A stretch of DNA of 64,000 bases from Corynebacterium felinum (GCF_030408755.1 NZ_CP047209.1:1674001-1738000), one strand, 5' to 3'; shown: positions 9,462 to 18,028, counted from the first letter of the stretch. The notes: generated by a model from the sequence alone, not told the origin. Made by a program: numbers and translations.

Positions 9462-9744
9462 TGATACCCTGCCCTTTCCTTCAGTACCAACGGTACGGAT
9501 TCCATCCGAGGGCACTTTATCACAGCCGTGCATAATGATGTTTGGACTACCTTTATAGCAAACGATTTCCACTGTTGCAGCTGATCGGAAGGTAAAACGG
9601 CATTCTAGGGAAGGTGCTCGCGAATCCAGTACAATCTTCTGCCCGCGTTCGAAAGCCCCTTTCGCTCTGATTCCTTCAGATCAGCTTTGATTCATATAGT
9701 TCTAGCGGAATGTTTCGTTAACTTTAACGAAACATTCGGCCTGA
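9462..9744. other. Upstream region of the small membrane gene
   Basis: No gene seen. The stretch lies between the small gene and the right arm of the inverted repeat and holds the palindrome at 9708-9737. Confidence 0.4.
9708..9737. promoter_or_regulatory. Perfect 13-bp palindrome, candidate operator
   Basis: GAATGTTTCGTTA (9708-9720) and TAACGAAACATTC (9725-9737) are exact inverted copies separated by ACTT. There is no T tract, so an operator for a dimeric regulator is more likely than a terminator. It lies 250 bases upstream of the small membrane gene and just inside the right arm of the inverted repeat. No regulator gene is next to it. Confidence 0.5.
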
Positions 9745-9969
9745 AGTCATACAAGGAGGTTTTCTCCCTAGGGAAGCACCTCTGCGCAGAATTATCCTTC
9801 CACAAGGAACTAAGCCCCTGCGGAATGAGTGCGGCGACAAGGCACCCACCCTAACAAAAACACCTATCAATACGGGGGGATTGATTCAAAAACACTGATT
9901 CGACCTTCAGCACAGTTGTTAAAAATTGACCTGCGGTTTTGCAGATAGCACTTACTCTATGTCGAATCA
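9745..9969. repeat. Right arm of the long imperfect inverted repeat
   Basis: Reverse-complement partner of 9005-9200. Read on the minus strand it starts TGATTCGACATAGAGTAAG and ends near ATAATTCTGCGCAGAGG. Divergence from the left arm is substantial (several small indels), so the duplication is old. Confidence 0.75.
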
Positions 9970-10030
9970 GTATTTCCCTACTCAGGGCTGCTAAGAAAAC
10001 TAACACTAATGCTGTAAGGAAACTCAAGGG

Positions 10031-10071
10031 AAAACTGCCTACACCTGTAAGTAAAAAACTGCCTACACCTG
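10031..10071. repeat. Short tandem duplication at the 3' end of the MFS remnant
   Basis: AAAACTGCCTACACCTG occurs at 10031-10047 and 10055-10071. The second copy covers the last codons and stop of the MFS remnant, so the end of the gene has been duplicated in tandem. Confidence 0.7.
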
Positions 10072-10626
10072 CAACCTTGAGATATTTGAGCGATTAAAAA
10101 GTGCCCCCACTACCCCAATACACAACGCCACAATTCCACTTACAACGAGCACAGATCCTGCCCCATACACTGGGTCAAACCCCGCACCTAAAAAGCCAAG
10201 AAACACCGACACCTGAATAACCAATATGTACTCCGGCATCTGGAAGGCACGCTGATCAGCGGCAATCCGTTTGAGCATAAACCCAGACATGCACGTGTGG
10301 TGCACACCGTTAGCAAGCACGATCAGCAACGCTGCAAGCACCAACTGCCACACGGTGTGCGCAAGCCCTATCGAAGCAATACCTGCACCAACGGCAGCTT
10401 CGGCGTTACCCATTTTTTCCACAATGACTGCAGATATAACGATTATTGGCAAGCGACAAACAATCGCGCGGCTTTCTTTGAAAACTTTTGAAAATAGGGT
10501 TGCAAAAATTATAGACATCGCTACAATTACACGCATGGAGCATGTGTCTTCTGGGAACCTGGTATTCCCAGCAGTAGCATGTCTCGGCCCCTTGAGTGCT
10601 GCGGCCTCTTGGGGCTGTTCAGTTTT
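10063..10626 (-). pseudogene. C-terminal half of an MFS-type transporter, cut at an IS border
   Basis: The minus frame is open from the TAG at 10627-10629, immediately next to the IS end at 10637, down to the stop at 10063 (188 codons). The first ~40 codons are hydrophilic (KTEQPQEAAALKG, GNTRFPEDTCSMR), like the central cytoplasmic loop of a 12-helix MFS protein. About five or six hydrophobic helices follow (LPIIVISAVIVEKMG, VWQLVLAALLIVLANG, VLVVSGIVALCIGVVG). The N-terminal half is missing and is not found beyond the IS. The family call rests on topology only. An ATG at 10536 could still give a 157-residue product. Confidence 0.6.
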
Positions 10627-10650
10627 CTAAGCCCCTGAGGTTTTCTCAGC

Positions 10651-11900
10651 AGAATTTCTTGTGGTTGAGGCGTAAGAAAACACGTGCGGTTTTGACGAAA
10701 ATTGTAGTCACCTTCGAGCATAGGGATACACGCCGTAAAGCTTTGAGCTGTTTGAGCAGAGCGTCCGCTGGTGCTCGCAAACCTTTCACACGACGGTTCT
10801 ACTCGTATTCGGCATCCACTAAATTCTTCCCCTTGATCGGCATGTGTACATTGTGAACTGCACCAATGTTTCCTTCGTTGGCAAGAATGTGGATATCGAC
10901 GCTGTCTAATTCATTAAGGACATGGCTTACGCGCTGCGGTGATGTCCTGAACAGAGCTAGGGGACACTGGGGATCCCCATAGTGGATAGCCGCACTCGTC
11001 AGTTGGTGCCTGCACATTGCCACCAAACGCCTTGTACTTGCCGGAATACCACAGGCCAGGGCGACTCTTAGGGGGGTGTTCATGCTACCCGATCTGTTCG
11101 GATAGACGTTCCGGCCAGACAGACGAAAAGATTATTGTTCTCCTTGGCATGTTGTCGTACGACTATGAGGTGGGAGATTTTTAAGGAAACACCCTTCAGT
11201 GCTTCATGAATATGGCGATAACCTGATGCCTTGTGAAACACGTGCATCACAGGCAATGGCAGTAAAGCTTGTAGCTTCATAAATCTAGCGCAGAAGCATA
11301 ATCCTTTTCGTCCAACAGGTTGTGGCACGTTGATGGGGACGGCGATCATGGCGTTTGCGGAGGGGGCGACACTAAGCACTGATGGTACGTGCAGTAGAAA
11401 TTGGGACGAAAAAGTGTGGCAGAAACGCAAGTGTTGCGAACGTGTAGTTCGTAGCGGTGTGGTAACTATCGTGTAGCGCTTGGGTGAGGATCGCGTAGCG
11501 CTTTTTATCGCCAGTGATGTGACCTTTGGAGTAGCACCCAGCAACCCGGTTGCGCGCGATACATGGAAAGTTGCCTGCCGTGATTCTGAGCAGTTGATCA
11601 GGGCGTTGCTGTTACAAGGCATGTCTTGCTGCGACATTATTGCCTGAACTCGCGCATCATGTTGTGACGGGGTCTCTCTTGAAAAGGCTCATCGGTGTGA
11701 TGATCCCAACATGCGCCTGAAACCGACAAGTCACAACTAAAGCAAAATCACCCTCAAGTCACCGAGGAACCTGACCCCGTTTAGTAGATCCAAAGGTGTC
11801 TTGAGGGTGCTACACGATGCCCACTCTGGCGCTACTCGATCGTTACCACACCGCTACGAAAAGCTCGTCCGGAACACGCAAGCACGCGGTGTTCCTTTCA
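10651..11900 (-). pseudogene. Transposase pseudogene of the decayed IS
   Basis: The minus strand encodes pieces that align with the intact transposase at 23428-24222. GYRHIHEALKGVS and NNLFVCLAGTSIRTDRVA lie near 11080-11240, and VDIHILANEGNIGAVHNVH near 10820-10900. Frameshifts and stops separate the pieces, the catalytic LDG is LAG, and the ADKG is ANEG, so the DDE site is destroyed. The N-terminal codons are separated by the MITE-like insertion at 11448-11860. Confidence 0.8.
11448..11860. mobile_element. 413-bp MITE-like insertion inside the decayed IS
   Basis: The ends are long inverted repeats: TTCGTAGCGGTGTGGTAAC at 11448-11466 and its exact reverse complement at 11842-11860, with more weakly paired bases inside (ATCGTGTAGCGC against GCGCTACTCGAT). 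The interior holds a second inverted pair of 15 bases (11749-11763 and 11795-11809, 14 of 15 matching), and a tandem pair ATCGTGTAGCGCT / ATCGCGTAGCGCT just inside the left end. No transposase-sized frame is present, so movement would need an enzyme from elsewhere. Its insertion splits the transposase homology of the surrounding IS. Confidence 0.7.
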
Positions 11901-12103
11901 GTTTGATTTTCCATTTAAAAAAACATTCTGAACTTGGAATCCCGCGTGCTTTCGCTATGACACACCCACCACTCCCCTAAAACCACTGGACAACGTTTCA
12001 CAGGCAATTTTTTGGTGAGAAAAGCTCATTGTGTGCCGCGTTGGTTTAAGATACGCTGCACACGAAACTTTAACGCGCAGATAGCTCAGCCGTGGTTTCT
12101 TAT

Positions 12104-13369
12104 TTAGCGGGTGACAAACTCGATGACCTTATCCAAGGACACCTCAGTTTGCTCTTGGTTGCGTAAGTCCTTGACAGCAACAACACCATTGTCGAGCTCA
12201 CGGTCGCCGAGAACCAAAGCGTAGCGTGCACCGGCACGGTCAGCGCCCTTCATAGCACCCTTAAGTCCACGGTCACCATAAGACATATCGGCGCGTACAC
12301 CGCTGGCACGCAACGAATCCAGCAGGCGCACCATGGCACGCTTTGCATCAGCACCCATAGCCACGCCAAAAACATCGACGCGGGAGCCGTCGGTCACGTG
12401 TTTCTTCTCAGCCTGAAGGGCAAGTAATGCGCGGTCCACACCCAAACCGAAGCCGATACCCGAAAGCTCTTGGCCACCGAGCTGAGCCATCAACCCGTCG
12501 TAGCGGCCACCGCCGCCAATACCGGACTGTGCGCCAAGTCCGTCGTGGACGAACTCGAAGCAGGTCTTAGTGTAGTAGTCAAGGCCGCGCACCATGCGAG
12601 GATTGATGATGTACCCCACCCCAAGATCGTCGAGCAAACCAGTGACGGTTTCAAAGTGGTTGCGGCACTCATCCGAGAGATAATCCAGCATCAACGGCGC
12701 ATCGGCGGTCATAGCGCGTACTTCTTCGCGCTTATCATCGAGCACACGTAGCGGATTAATCTCAGCACGCTTACGGGTTTCTTCATCCAGTGGAAGATCA
12801 AACAGGAATTCCTGAAGCTTCTCACGGTACTGCGGGCGGCAAGTATTATCGCCCAAGCTAGTCAGTTCCAAACGGTATCCAGTCAAGCCAATGGACTTGA
12901 AGCAGCGATCTGCAAGGGCGATCACTTCAGCGTCAAGCGCAGGATCGTCAACACCGATTGCTTCAACACCTACTTGCTGCAGCTGGCGGTATCGCCCAGC
13001 CTGTGGGCGCTCGTAGCGGAAGAAAGGGCCATAGTAATTAAGCTTGATAGGCAATTGACCACGATCAAGATTGTGCTCAATGACCGCTCGCATCACACCA
13101 GCGGTACCCTCAGGGCGCAGGGTGACGGAGCGTTCGCCACGGTCGGCAAAGGTGTACATTTCTTTGCTCACCACATCGGTGGATTCGCCGACACCGCGGG
13201 CAAACAGGGAGGTTTCTTCGAAGACTGGAAGCTCAATGTGCTCGTATCCAGCAAGCCTAGCCTGATGCGCGAACATGTCACGAATGTGGATGAACTCGGC
13301 GGATTGCGGCGGGATATAGTCCGGCACACCTTTGGGTGCGGCAATTTTAGATAGCTTCTTATCAGTCAC
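12104..13369 (-). CDS. hisS: Histidyl-tRNA synthetase
   Basis: 421 residues, full length for a class II HisRS. It joins histidine to tRNA-His in the cytoplasm. Motif 2 reads [18 protein letters not shown] near residue 115, the histidine-specific loop is [14 protein letters not shown] near 260, and motif 3 lies in [15 protein letters not shown] near 300. An anticodon-binding domain follows ([15 protein letters not shown] onward). Its upstream neighbour on the same strand, 63 bases away, is the glyoxalase-II-like hydrolase, an arrangement usual in corynebacteria. Confidence 0.97.
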   Translation of the reverse strand: MTDKKLSKIAAPKGVPDYIPPQSAEFIHIRDMFAHQARLAGYEHIELPVFEETSLFARGVGESTDVVSKEMYTFADRGERSVTLRPEGTAGVMRAVIEHNLDRGQLPIKLNYYGPFFRYERPQAGRYRQLQQVGVEAIGVDDPALDAEVIALADRCFKSIGLTGYRLELTSLGDNTCRPQYREKLQEFLFDLPLDEETRKRAEINPLRVLDDKREEVRAMTADAPLMLDYLSDECRNHFETVTGLLDDLGVGYIINPRMVRGLDYYTKTCFEFVHDGLGAQSGIGGGGRYDGLMAQLGGQELSGIGFGLGVDRALLALQAEKKHVTDGSRVDVFGVAMGADAKRAMVRLLDSLRASGVRADMSYGDRGLKGAMKGADRAGARYALVLGDRELDNGVVAVKDLRNQEQTEVSLDKVIEFVTR

Positions 13370-13432
13370 GTGAAATACCTTAATGCGTTCTGGTTGTGAA
13401 ACGAAGTTGCGAAAGTGTGTTGCGCGCGAGTT

Positions 13433-14071
13433 TTATGGCAGTCGGGCGAGGAAGGGATTAGTGCGACGCTCCGCCCGCATGGTTGTCAATGGCCCGTGCC
13501 CGGGTAGTACTTGAAGCTCATCGGAAAGGGTGAGTACTTGATTTTTCAGGCTTTGATCCATAGCTTCTGGGTCGGACTGCATCAGGTCGGTGCGCCCGAT
13601 TGAACCCTTGAATAGGACGTCGCCGGCGAACACTACTTCATCCCCCACAATGAGGACAGATCCTGGGGAGTGACCTGGGGCGTGGCGAATGTGGAAGATT
13701 TCACCCCCGATTTTCAGTTCGTCGCCATGACTCAGGTGGCGTAGATCTTTGATGGGGGTCATGTTGGCGGCGTCGAAAAGCACGCGGGATTCGGCGGACA
13801 CCCCTTTGCCGTCTTCGAGCATGAACGCGTCACTGGGGTGGATGTAAACCGGCGCGTGATAGCGTGCAGCGAGGGTTCCGGCATCGCGGGTGTGGTCGAT
13901 ATGCCCGTGCGTGAGCAGGATTTGTTCGAGCGTCACGTTGTGCTCCTCGAAATACTCAACGAGGTAGTTGTAGGTGTGCATTCCGGGATCAATGACTGTG
14001 GCAGCACCGTCGTTGATCACCACGAAGCAGTTTGTTTTGTAGGGGCCAGAAGCGAAGCCGAAAATTTCCAT
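13433..14071 (-). CDS. Metallo-beta-lactamase-fold hydrolase, glyoxalase II-like
   Basis: 212 residues from ATG 14071 (the frame extends seven codons further up without a better start). The metal-binding motifs are all present: THGHIDHTRD near residue 57, HAPGHSPGSV near 130, FAGDVLFKGSIGRTDL near 150, and PGHGPLTTM near 195. These bind two metal ions in hydroxyacylglutathione-hydrolase-like enzymes. Actinobacteria lack glutathione, so the substrate would be another thioester or mycothiol conjugate. It lies just upstream of hisS on the same strand. Confidence 0.9.
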   Translation of the reverse strand: MEIFGFASGPYKTNCFVVINDGAATVIDPGMHTYNYLVEYFEEHNVTLEQILLTHGHIDHTRDAGTLAARYHAPVYIHPSDAFMLEDGKGVSAESRVLFDAANMTPIKDLRHLSHGDELKIGGEIFHIRHAPGHSPGSVLIVGDEVVFAGDVLFKGSIGRTDLMQSDPEAMDQSLKNQVLTLSDELQVLPGHGPLTTMRAERRTNPFLARLP

Positions 14072-14183
14072 GGTTACTACCCTAAAGCACAAGCCCCTGA
14101 CCGTCGCACTTGTTGACCAAGAAAACTATCAGGGGCTTGACCCGCAGCACATGTTTACGGCATGCGAGAGCTTATTTTTCGTG

Positions 14184-14690
14184 TTAAGCGAGCTCTTCGA
14201 GGACTTCGAGCGCCTTGGAGTAGGTTGGTTCTGTGCCGATTTCTTCGACGAGTTCGGTGTGAAGCACGGTACCGTCGACGTCGGTGACGATCACTGCGCG
14301 GGCGTATAGGCCCTGGAGTGGGGAGTCGGTGAGCAGTACGCCGAAGTCTTCGCCGAAGCTGGAGCGGAATCCGGAGCCGGCCATGACGTTGTCGATACCT
14401 TCAGCCCCGCAGAACCGTGCGTGTGCGAATGGTAGGTCAGCGGATGCGCACACAACTGCGGTGTTGTCGAGTTTGGTCACTGCTTCGTTGAAGCGGCGAA
14501 CGGATTGTGCGCAGATTCCGGTGTCGATGCTGGGGAAAATGTTGAAGATAACGCGCTTTCCGGCAAGGGTGGCGTTGGTGATGTCGGCCAGATCCGCGCC
14601 GACGAGGCTGAATTCTGGGATGGTGGATCCTACTTCGGGCAGGTTGCCGTTGGTGTTTGCTTCTGTACCTTTGAAATGAGTTTTAGCCAT
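14184..14690 (-). CDS. tpx: Thiol peroxidase (atypical 2-Cys peroxiredoxin)
   Basis: 168 residues from ATG 14690, where the usual Tpx N-terminus AKTHFKGTEANTNGNLP begins. The frame extends to 14756, but the extra residues match no Tpx. The peroxidatic Cys is in PSIDTGICAQSVRRF (usually TxxC) and the resolving Cys is in AHARFCGAEG, 30-odd residues later, as in the family. The enzyme reduces hydrogen and alkyl peroxides using thioredoxin. The gene is divergent from the cyclophilin gene. Confidence 0.93.
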   Translation of the reverse strand: MAKTHFKGTEANTNGNLPEVGSTIPEFSLVGADLADITNATLAGKRVIFNIFPSIDTGICAQSVRRFNEAVTKLDNTAVVCASADLPFAHARFCGAEGIDNVMAGSGFRSSFGEDFGVLLTDSPLQGLYARAVIVTDVDGTVLHTELVEEIGTEPTYSKALEVLEELA

Positions 14691-14902
14691 GACAACAGCG
14701 TAGTCGGATTGTGCGTATCGTGCCATTATTTTTTCGCGTATCGACGTCGTCTGCACACCGTGAGTGAGTGTGTATGATCCCCCCGCTTACGTTCGTGCCT
14801 TGGCGTGATGGTTTTTGTCCGGACTAGAATATTTTGGATGTGTACACGTATCCGTGATGGGTGCGTGTGGGAATCACGTTTTTCTAGATTAAGGAAATTT
14901 TA

Positions 14903-15784
14903 GTGAGCGATAATTCAAAACGCCGCGCTGAAGCTATGCGTAGCTTGGAATCAGCGATCGCTTCGCGCGATCGTTCGGAGAAATTAAAGCCTTTAGGCCT
15001 GATTCTTATGGCTGCGGCTGCCATTGCAATAATTGTTGGTGGCATTGTGTGGGCAACGTTGTACACAGGTGGTTCGAAGGAAGAGACTGTCGCTTCCGAA
15101 ACGCAGGCCGCACCAGTAACAACAGAGGAAATGACAACGCCTACGTTGCCACCTACTGAGCCACTGGCACTTGCGCGTGCACAGGCTTTGCCTGAGACGG
15201 TCACCTGTGAGTACAAGGATTCTGGTGAGGCTGCGAAGGAAATTTCGAAGCCTGCAACGAAGGACGTTCCTGCAACTGGCACTGTCAATGTTGTGTTGAA
15301 CACTAACCAGGGTGAGGTTCCACTTGAGCTGGATCGTTCGGTTTCGCCTTGTACTGTGAATGCGATTGAGCATTTTGCAAAGGAAGGCTACTACGACAAC
15401 ACTGTGTGCCACCGTTTGACCACCAGCGAGGGTCTGAAGGTGCTGCAGTGTGGTGATCCTTCCGGCACTGGCGCAGGCGGCCCTGGCTTTAACTTCAAGA
15501 ACGAGTACCCCACTGATGAGTTTGAGGGACAGGATGCTTTGAATCCTGTGAAGTACCCACGTGGCACGATCGCGATGGCGAATGCCGGGGCTGATACGAA
15601 TGGTTCCCAGTTCTTCTTGAACTACGGCGATTCTCTACTACCTCCTGCGTACACCTATTTCGGCAAGATTTCCGATTCGGGCCTGAAGGTCTTGGATGCG
15701 ATTGCTGCTGAGGGCGTGGCGGAAGGTGGTGCCGATGGCGCCCCAGCCAAGGAAGTGAAGATCACGAAGGCTGAAGTGAAGTAG
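14903..15784 (+). CDS. Membrane-anchored cyclophilin-type peptidyl-prolyl isomerase
   Basis: 293 residues from GTG 14903, with AAGGA ten bases upstream. A charged N-terminus (SDNSKRRAEAMR) is followed by one membrane helix (LILMAAAAIAIIVGGIVWAT, residues ~33-52), a Thr/Glu-rich linker of ~50 residues, and a cyclophilin domain. The domain shows GFNFKNEYPTDEF, IAMANAGADTNGSQFF and PPAYTYFGKI, the active-site blocks. The catalytic domain therefore faces outward and would help fold exported proteins. Next to hisS/tpx and upstream of rel, as in other corynebacteria. Confidence 0.92.
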   Translation: MSDNSKRRAEAMRSLESAIASRDRSEKLKPLGLILMAAAAIAIIVGGIVWATLYTGGSKEETVASETQAAPVTTEEMTTPTLPPTEPLALARAQALPETVTCEYKDSGEAAKEISKPATKDVPATGTVNVVLNTNQGEVPLELDRSVSPCTVNAIEHFAKEGYYDNTVCHRLTTSEGLKVLQCGDPSGTGAGGPGFNFKNEYPTDEFEGQDALNPVKYPRGTIAMANAGADTNGSQFFLNYGDSLLPPAYTYFGKISDSGLKVLDAIAAEGVAEGGADGAPAKEVKITKAEVK

Positions 15785-15801
15785 CTTCCCCATTGCTACT
15801 G

Positions 15802-15840
15802 AAAATCCTGCACGGGTGAATCAACTTGTGCAGGATTTTT
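15802..15840 (+). terminator. Rho-independent terminator of the cyclophilin gene
   Basis: AAAATCCTGCAC (15802-15813) pairs with GTGCAGGATTTTT (15828-15840) and the second arm ends in a T run. Confidence 0.9.
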
Positions 15841-16246
15841 CTCATTGTTAATAACCCCAACATATCAGCAGGAAAAGTGCTTTCAGGCTACGTCACACAA
15901 TCACTACTGAGTCAAGCCTGTTGTTACTGCTTTCGTAATTTCAATTGTTATGAGCCCTTGCCCATAACTGCATGTGAGAATGGTTTTCTTTGCTATATGT
16001 CCACTCCACATCTTTATTGTTCACGGTGCAGTGATGCTAAACACCTTGCTAAAAGCAATCTTTCGGCCTATCTTGTTTCAAGAGACCCGCTTCATCAGTA
16101 ACAAAGCTGAGTGAGGGTCACGATATCTAATACAAGGATCGTGTTCGACCTGCTTTTTATTCCGTTTTTCTCTGACGATGATATGGAAAGCTCGTTGTCT
16201 GATCCCTTAGCTTTACTCACACTTTTCTTTCGAAAGTAGGCATTGC
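15841..16246. other. Intergenic region before the first small secreted gene
   Basis: A weak 91-codon frame begins inside the terminator and has no ribosome site, so I reject it. AAAGTAGG, six bases before the ATG at 16247, may serve as its ribosome site. The long space suggests its own promoter, but I cannot place it. Confidence 0.5.
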
Positions 16247-16528
16247 ATGAAGCGCTTCGTCCGCACTTCCGTTGCAGCTATGGCTGTGACAGCAACCCTT
16301 GCTACCGCAACTGTTGCGGCTCCAGCATTCGCGCAGGACACCACCACTGCGACCACTACCGAGGCTCCAGAAAGCAAGGAATCCGTACTTGATGGTTTGA
16401 CAACTATGTCCACCGATGACACCGGTCTCATCAGTCCTTCCAAGATTCGTGAGCTGCTCCAGTTGATCGAGACCATCGTTCGTACTTTGACTTCTTTGAC
16501 CAACTTCGCGGGTAACCTCGGACGTTAA
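16247..16528 (+). CDS. Small secreted protein 1 of 3, unknown function
   Basis: 93 residues. The Sec signal peptide is MKRFVRTSVAAMAVTATLAT plus a hydrophobic core, with probable cleavage after AFA before QDTTT (residue ~28). A Thr/Glu-rich linker follows. The C-terminal ~35 residues hold SPSKIRELLQLIETIVRTLTS, an amphipathic, mostly hydrophobic helix. This segment aligns with the C-terminus of the next small protein (S-P-x-K-I-x-E-x-x-x-x-I-x-T-x-x-x-x-L-T-S-L), so the two are paralogues. The mature protein is only ~65 residues. No family recognised. Possible roles include a mycomembrane pore or a membrane-active peptide; this is inference from shape only. Confidence 0.8.
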   Translation: MKRFVRTSVAAMAVTATLATATVAAPAFAQDTTTATTTEAPESKESVLDGLTTMSTDDTGLISPSKIRELLQLIETIVRTLTSLTNFAGNLGR

Positions 16529-16668
16529 TACATCATCTCTCCTCGTTCCGGGGGAAGAGGTGAAGAAATCTATGCTTATTGTCCCACTGTGGTTCGAAGT
16601 TCTTTTTCGATTTCTCTGGGATTGTGAGCGCGGATGTCCAGAAAACTCCATATGGCGAGCCTCAGTTA

Positions 16669-16692
16669 CTAAACTTCTGTGAAGAAGTTTTG
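16669..16692 (+). terminator. Weak hairpin between small secreted genes 1 and 2
   Basis: TAAACTTCT and AGAAGTTTT form a short AT-rich stem, but the T run is poor. It could end the first small gene, or be a regulatory site of the second. Confidence 0.3.
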
Positions 16693-16800
16693 GTGTTTCG
16701 CTTCTTTTAGTAGATTATTTCGTGTATTCTACATTCCAGCTTCTGATAAGCATTTTCGCTTTCAGATCATCCCATTCTTTTATTCATCGAAGGATTCTTT

Positions 16801-17154
16801 ATGAAGATCACCCGCAAGGCCATTGTTTCCTTGGCCGCTGCTGCTGCAATCTCCACTGGTGCTTTCACTCCTGTCATGGCGCAAGACACATCTGACAGCC
16901 TCGCTCAGGAGATCCAGAAGTGCAAGGAAAAGTTCCCAGACACCACCAAGACTGATTACAAGAACTGCGTGGAGAAGGCCGAAAATGATCGTTTAACTTC
17001 CACTGAGAAGCTGCGCCAGGGCTCCAAGGACGACAAGGGCAACGTTTCTCCTAAGAAGATCGGTGAGTGGATCGCGATCATCGGCACCGTGATCACCGTG
17101 CTGACCTCCCTGCTCGGCTTCTTCGCCAAGCTGCCAAACATGTTCAAGGCTTAG
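16801..17154 (+). CDS. Small secreted protein 2 of 3, unknown function
   Basis: 117 residues from an ATG with GAAGGA eight bases upstream. The signal peptide is MKITRKAIVSLAAAAAISTG plus core, with cleavage probably after VMA before QDTSD (residue ~28). The middle (30-85) is highly charged, rich in Lys, Asp and Glu, with two Cys (QKCKEKF, KNCVEKA) that could form a disulfide. The C-terminus has SPKKIGEWIAIIGTVITVLTS then LLGFFAKLPNMFKA, a helix that matches protein 1. Ends with a strong terminator. No family recognised. Confidence 0.85.
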   Translation: MKITRKAIVSLAAAAAISTGAFTPVMAQDTSDSLAQEIQKCKEKFPDTTKTDYKNCVEKAENDRLTSTEKLRQGSKDDKGNVSPKKIGEWIAIIGTVITVLTSLLGFFAKLPNMFKA

Positions 17155-17506
17155 TTTTTCAGGCTTTGTAAACATAAAAGTCTTACATCCTCAGACTTTA
17201 ACCTAGACTCAGCCACCCTACTGCACACCAACGGCAGGGTGGCTTTCGTCTACACACGCACCCCCTCGCTGGGTCGAGCAGTCGGCGTAACGATTTTGCT
17301 CGTTCATTCGACACTTAAGAAAAAGGTGCTTTCAGTGCCTTTGATTTAGCTGGTGCGTCTCGCATCATGAATCAAGCTAGACCCCCCCTTGCTCTTGCTT
17401 CTCACCCATAAAGCAATTATCCTTTTGCAAGGAAAACACATCTACTCCCGTTATCGGTGTCTCTAGTACGACGCCTCACAGACCTCCAAGGAATTAACCC
17501 TTTAGC
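17155..17506. other. Region between small secreted genes 2 and 3
   Basis: Holds the terminator at 17211-17246 and the promoter region of the third gene. AAGGA at ~17489 is 14 bases before the ATG, which is far for a ribosome site. No gene seen. Confidence 0.5.
17211..17246 (+). terminator. Terminator of small secreted gene 2
   Basis: AGCCACCCT (17211-17219) pairs with AGGGTGGCT (17236-17244), followed by a short T run. Confidence 0.85.
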
Positions 17507-17953
17507 ATGAAGAACATCACCCTCAAGGCCAGCCTTGCCGCCGTTACCGCTGTTTCTGTCGCACTGGGCACCGTTACCGTTCCAGCAATAGCAACTGAAA
17601 GCACAACCACCCCTAGCGTCACTGCGGCCGCTACCACCACTACCACTAAACCGGCCAATGAAAGTGCTACTCCAAGTACTACCAGCACTTCTAGTGCTCC
17701 TACTTCTGAGCCAGAAAAGCCAGCAAGCGGTAGCTCGATCGATCGCAGCACCATCTTGACCATCATCAACTTCCTCACCGGCGGTAAGTTCTCCACCATC
17801 TTGGGTTTGAGCAAGGACTCCGGCGAAGATGAAGACACCCCACAAACTCCTATGCAGGAGGCAACCGCATGGATCAAGATCATCGGTAGCGTTCTCACAG
17901 CTCTCGCTGGTGTGATCGGCTTAATCGGGGCAGCACAAGGCTTGCGTCGCTAA
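17507..17953 (+). CDS. Small secreted protein 3 of 3, unknown function
   Basis: 148 residues. The signal peptide (KNITLKASLAAVTAVSVALG plus core) probably ends after AIA before TESTT. A Ser/Thr/Pro/Ala-rich stretch follows (~30-80), like a surface linker. Two hydrophobic helices follow, STILTIINFLTGGKFSTILG and ATAWIKIIGSVLTALAGVIG, ending GLIGAAQGLRR. The second matches the C-terminal helix of proteins 1 and 2 in spacing and type (W-I-x-I-I-G-x-V-x-T-x-L). The duplicated helix sets it apart. No family recognised. Confidence 0.82.
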   Translation: MKNITLKASLAAVTAVSVALGTVTVPAIATESTTTPSVTAAATTTTTKPANESATPSTTSTSSAPTSEPEKPASGSSIDRSTILTIINFLTGGKFSTILGLSKDSGEDEDTPQTPMQEATAWIKIIGSVLTALAGVIGLIGAAQGLRR

Positions 17954-17973
17954 GCACACCTGAAAATCGAATC

Positions 17974-18004
17974 AGCCGGGGTATCTACTACAGATACTCC
18001 GGCT
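17974..18004. terminator. Bidirectional terminator between small secreted gene 3 and rel
   Basis: AGCCGGGGTATCT (17974-17986) pairs with AGATACTCCGGCT (17992-18004), with one mismatch. The genes are convergent, so it can serve both. Confidence 0.8.
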
Positions 18005-18028
18005 GAACGTATTTAATGGCTGAGAAAA

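Larger units (their letters stand above)
10637..12027 (-). mobile_element. Decayed IS5-family element (ISL2-like), interrupted by a second insertion
   Basis: The ends are GAGGTTTTCTCAGC (10637-10650) and, on the other side, the reverse complement of GAGCTTTTCTCACC (12014-12027). They match the 14-bp ends of the intact element at 23285-24231. Length without the 413-bp inner insertion is about 978 bp against 947 bp for the intact copy. The flanks CCT and ATT are not duplicates, so the target site has been lost or rearranged. This copy removed the 5' half of an MFS gene. Confidence 0.85.

Noticed and set aside
12076..12100. tRNA-like AGATAGCTCAGCCGTGG near the hisS end
   Set aside because: No anticodon arm, T arm or acceptor pairing follows.
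15826..16101. 91-codon frame after the cyclophilin terminator
   Set aside because: It starts inside the terminator and has no ribosome site or recognisable motif.
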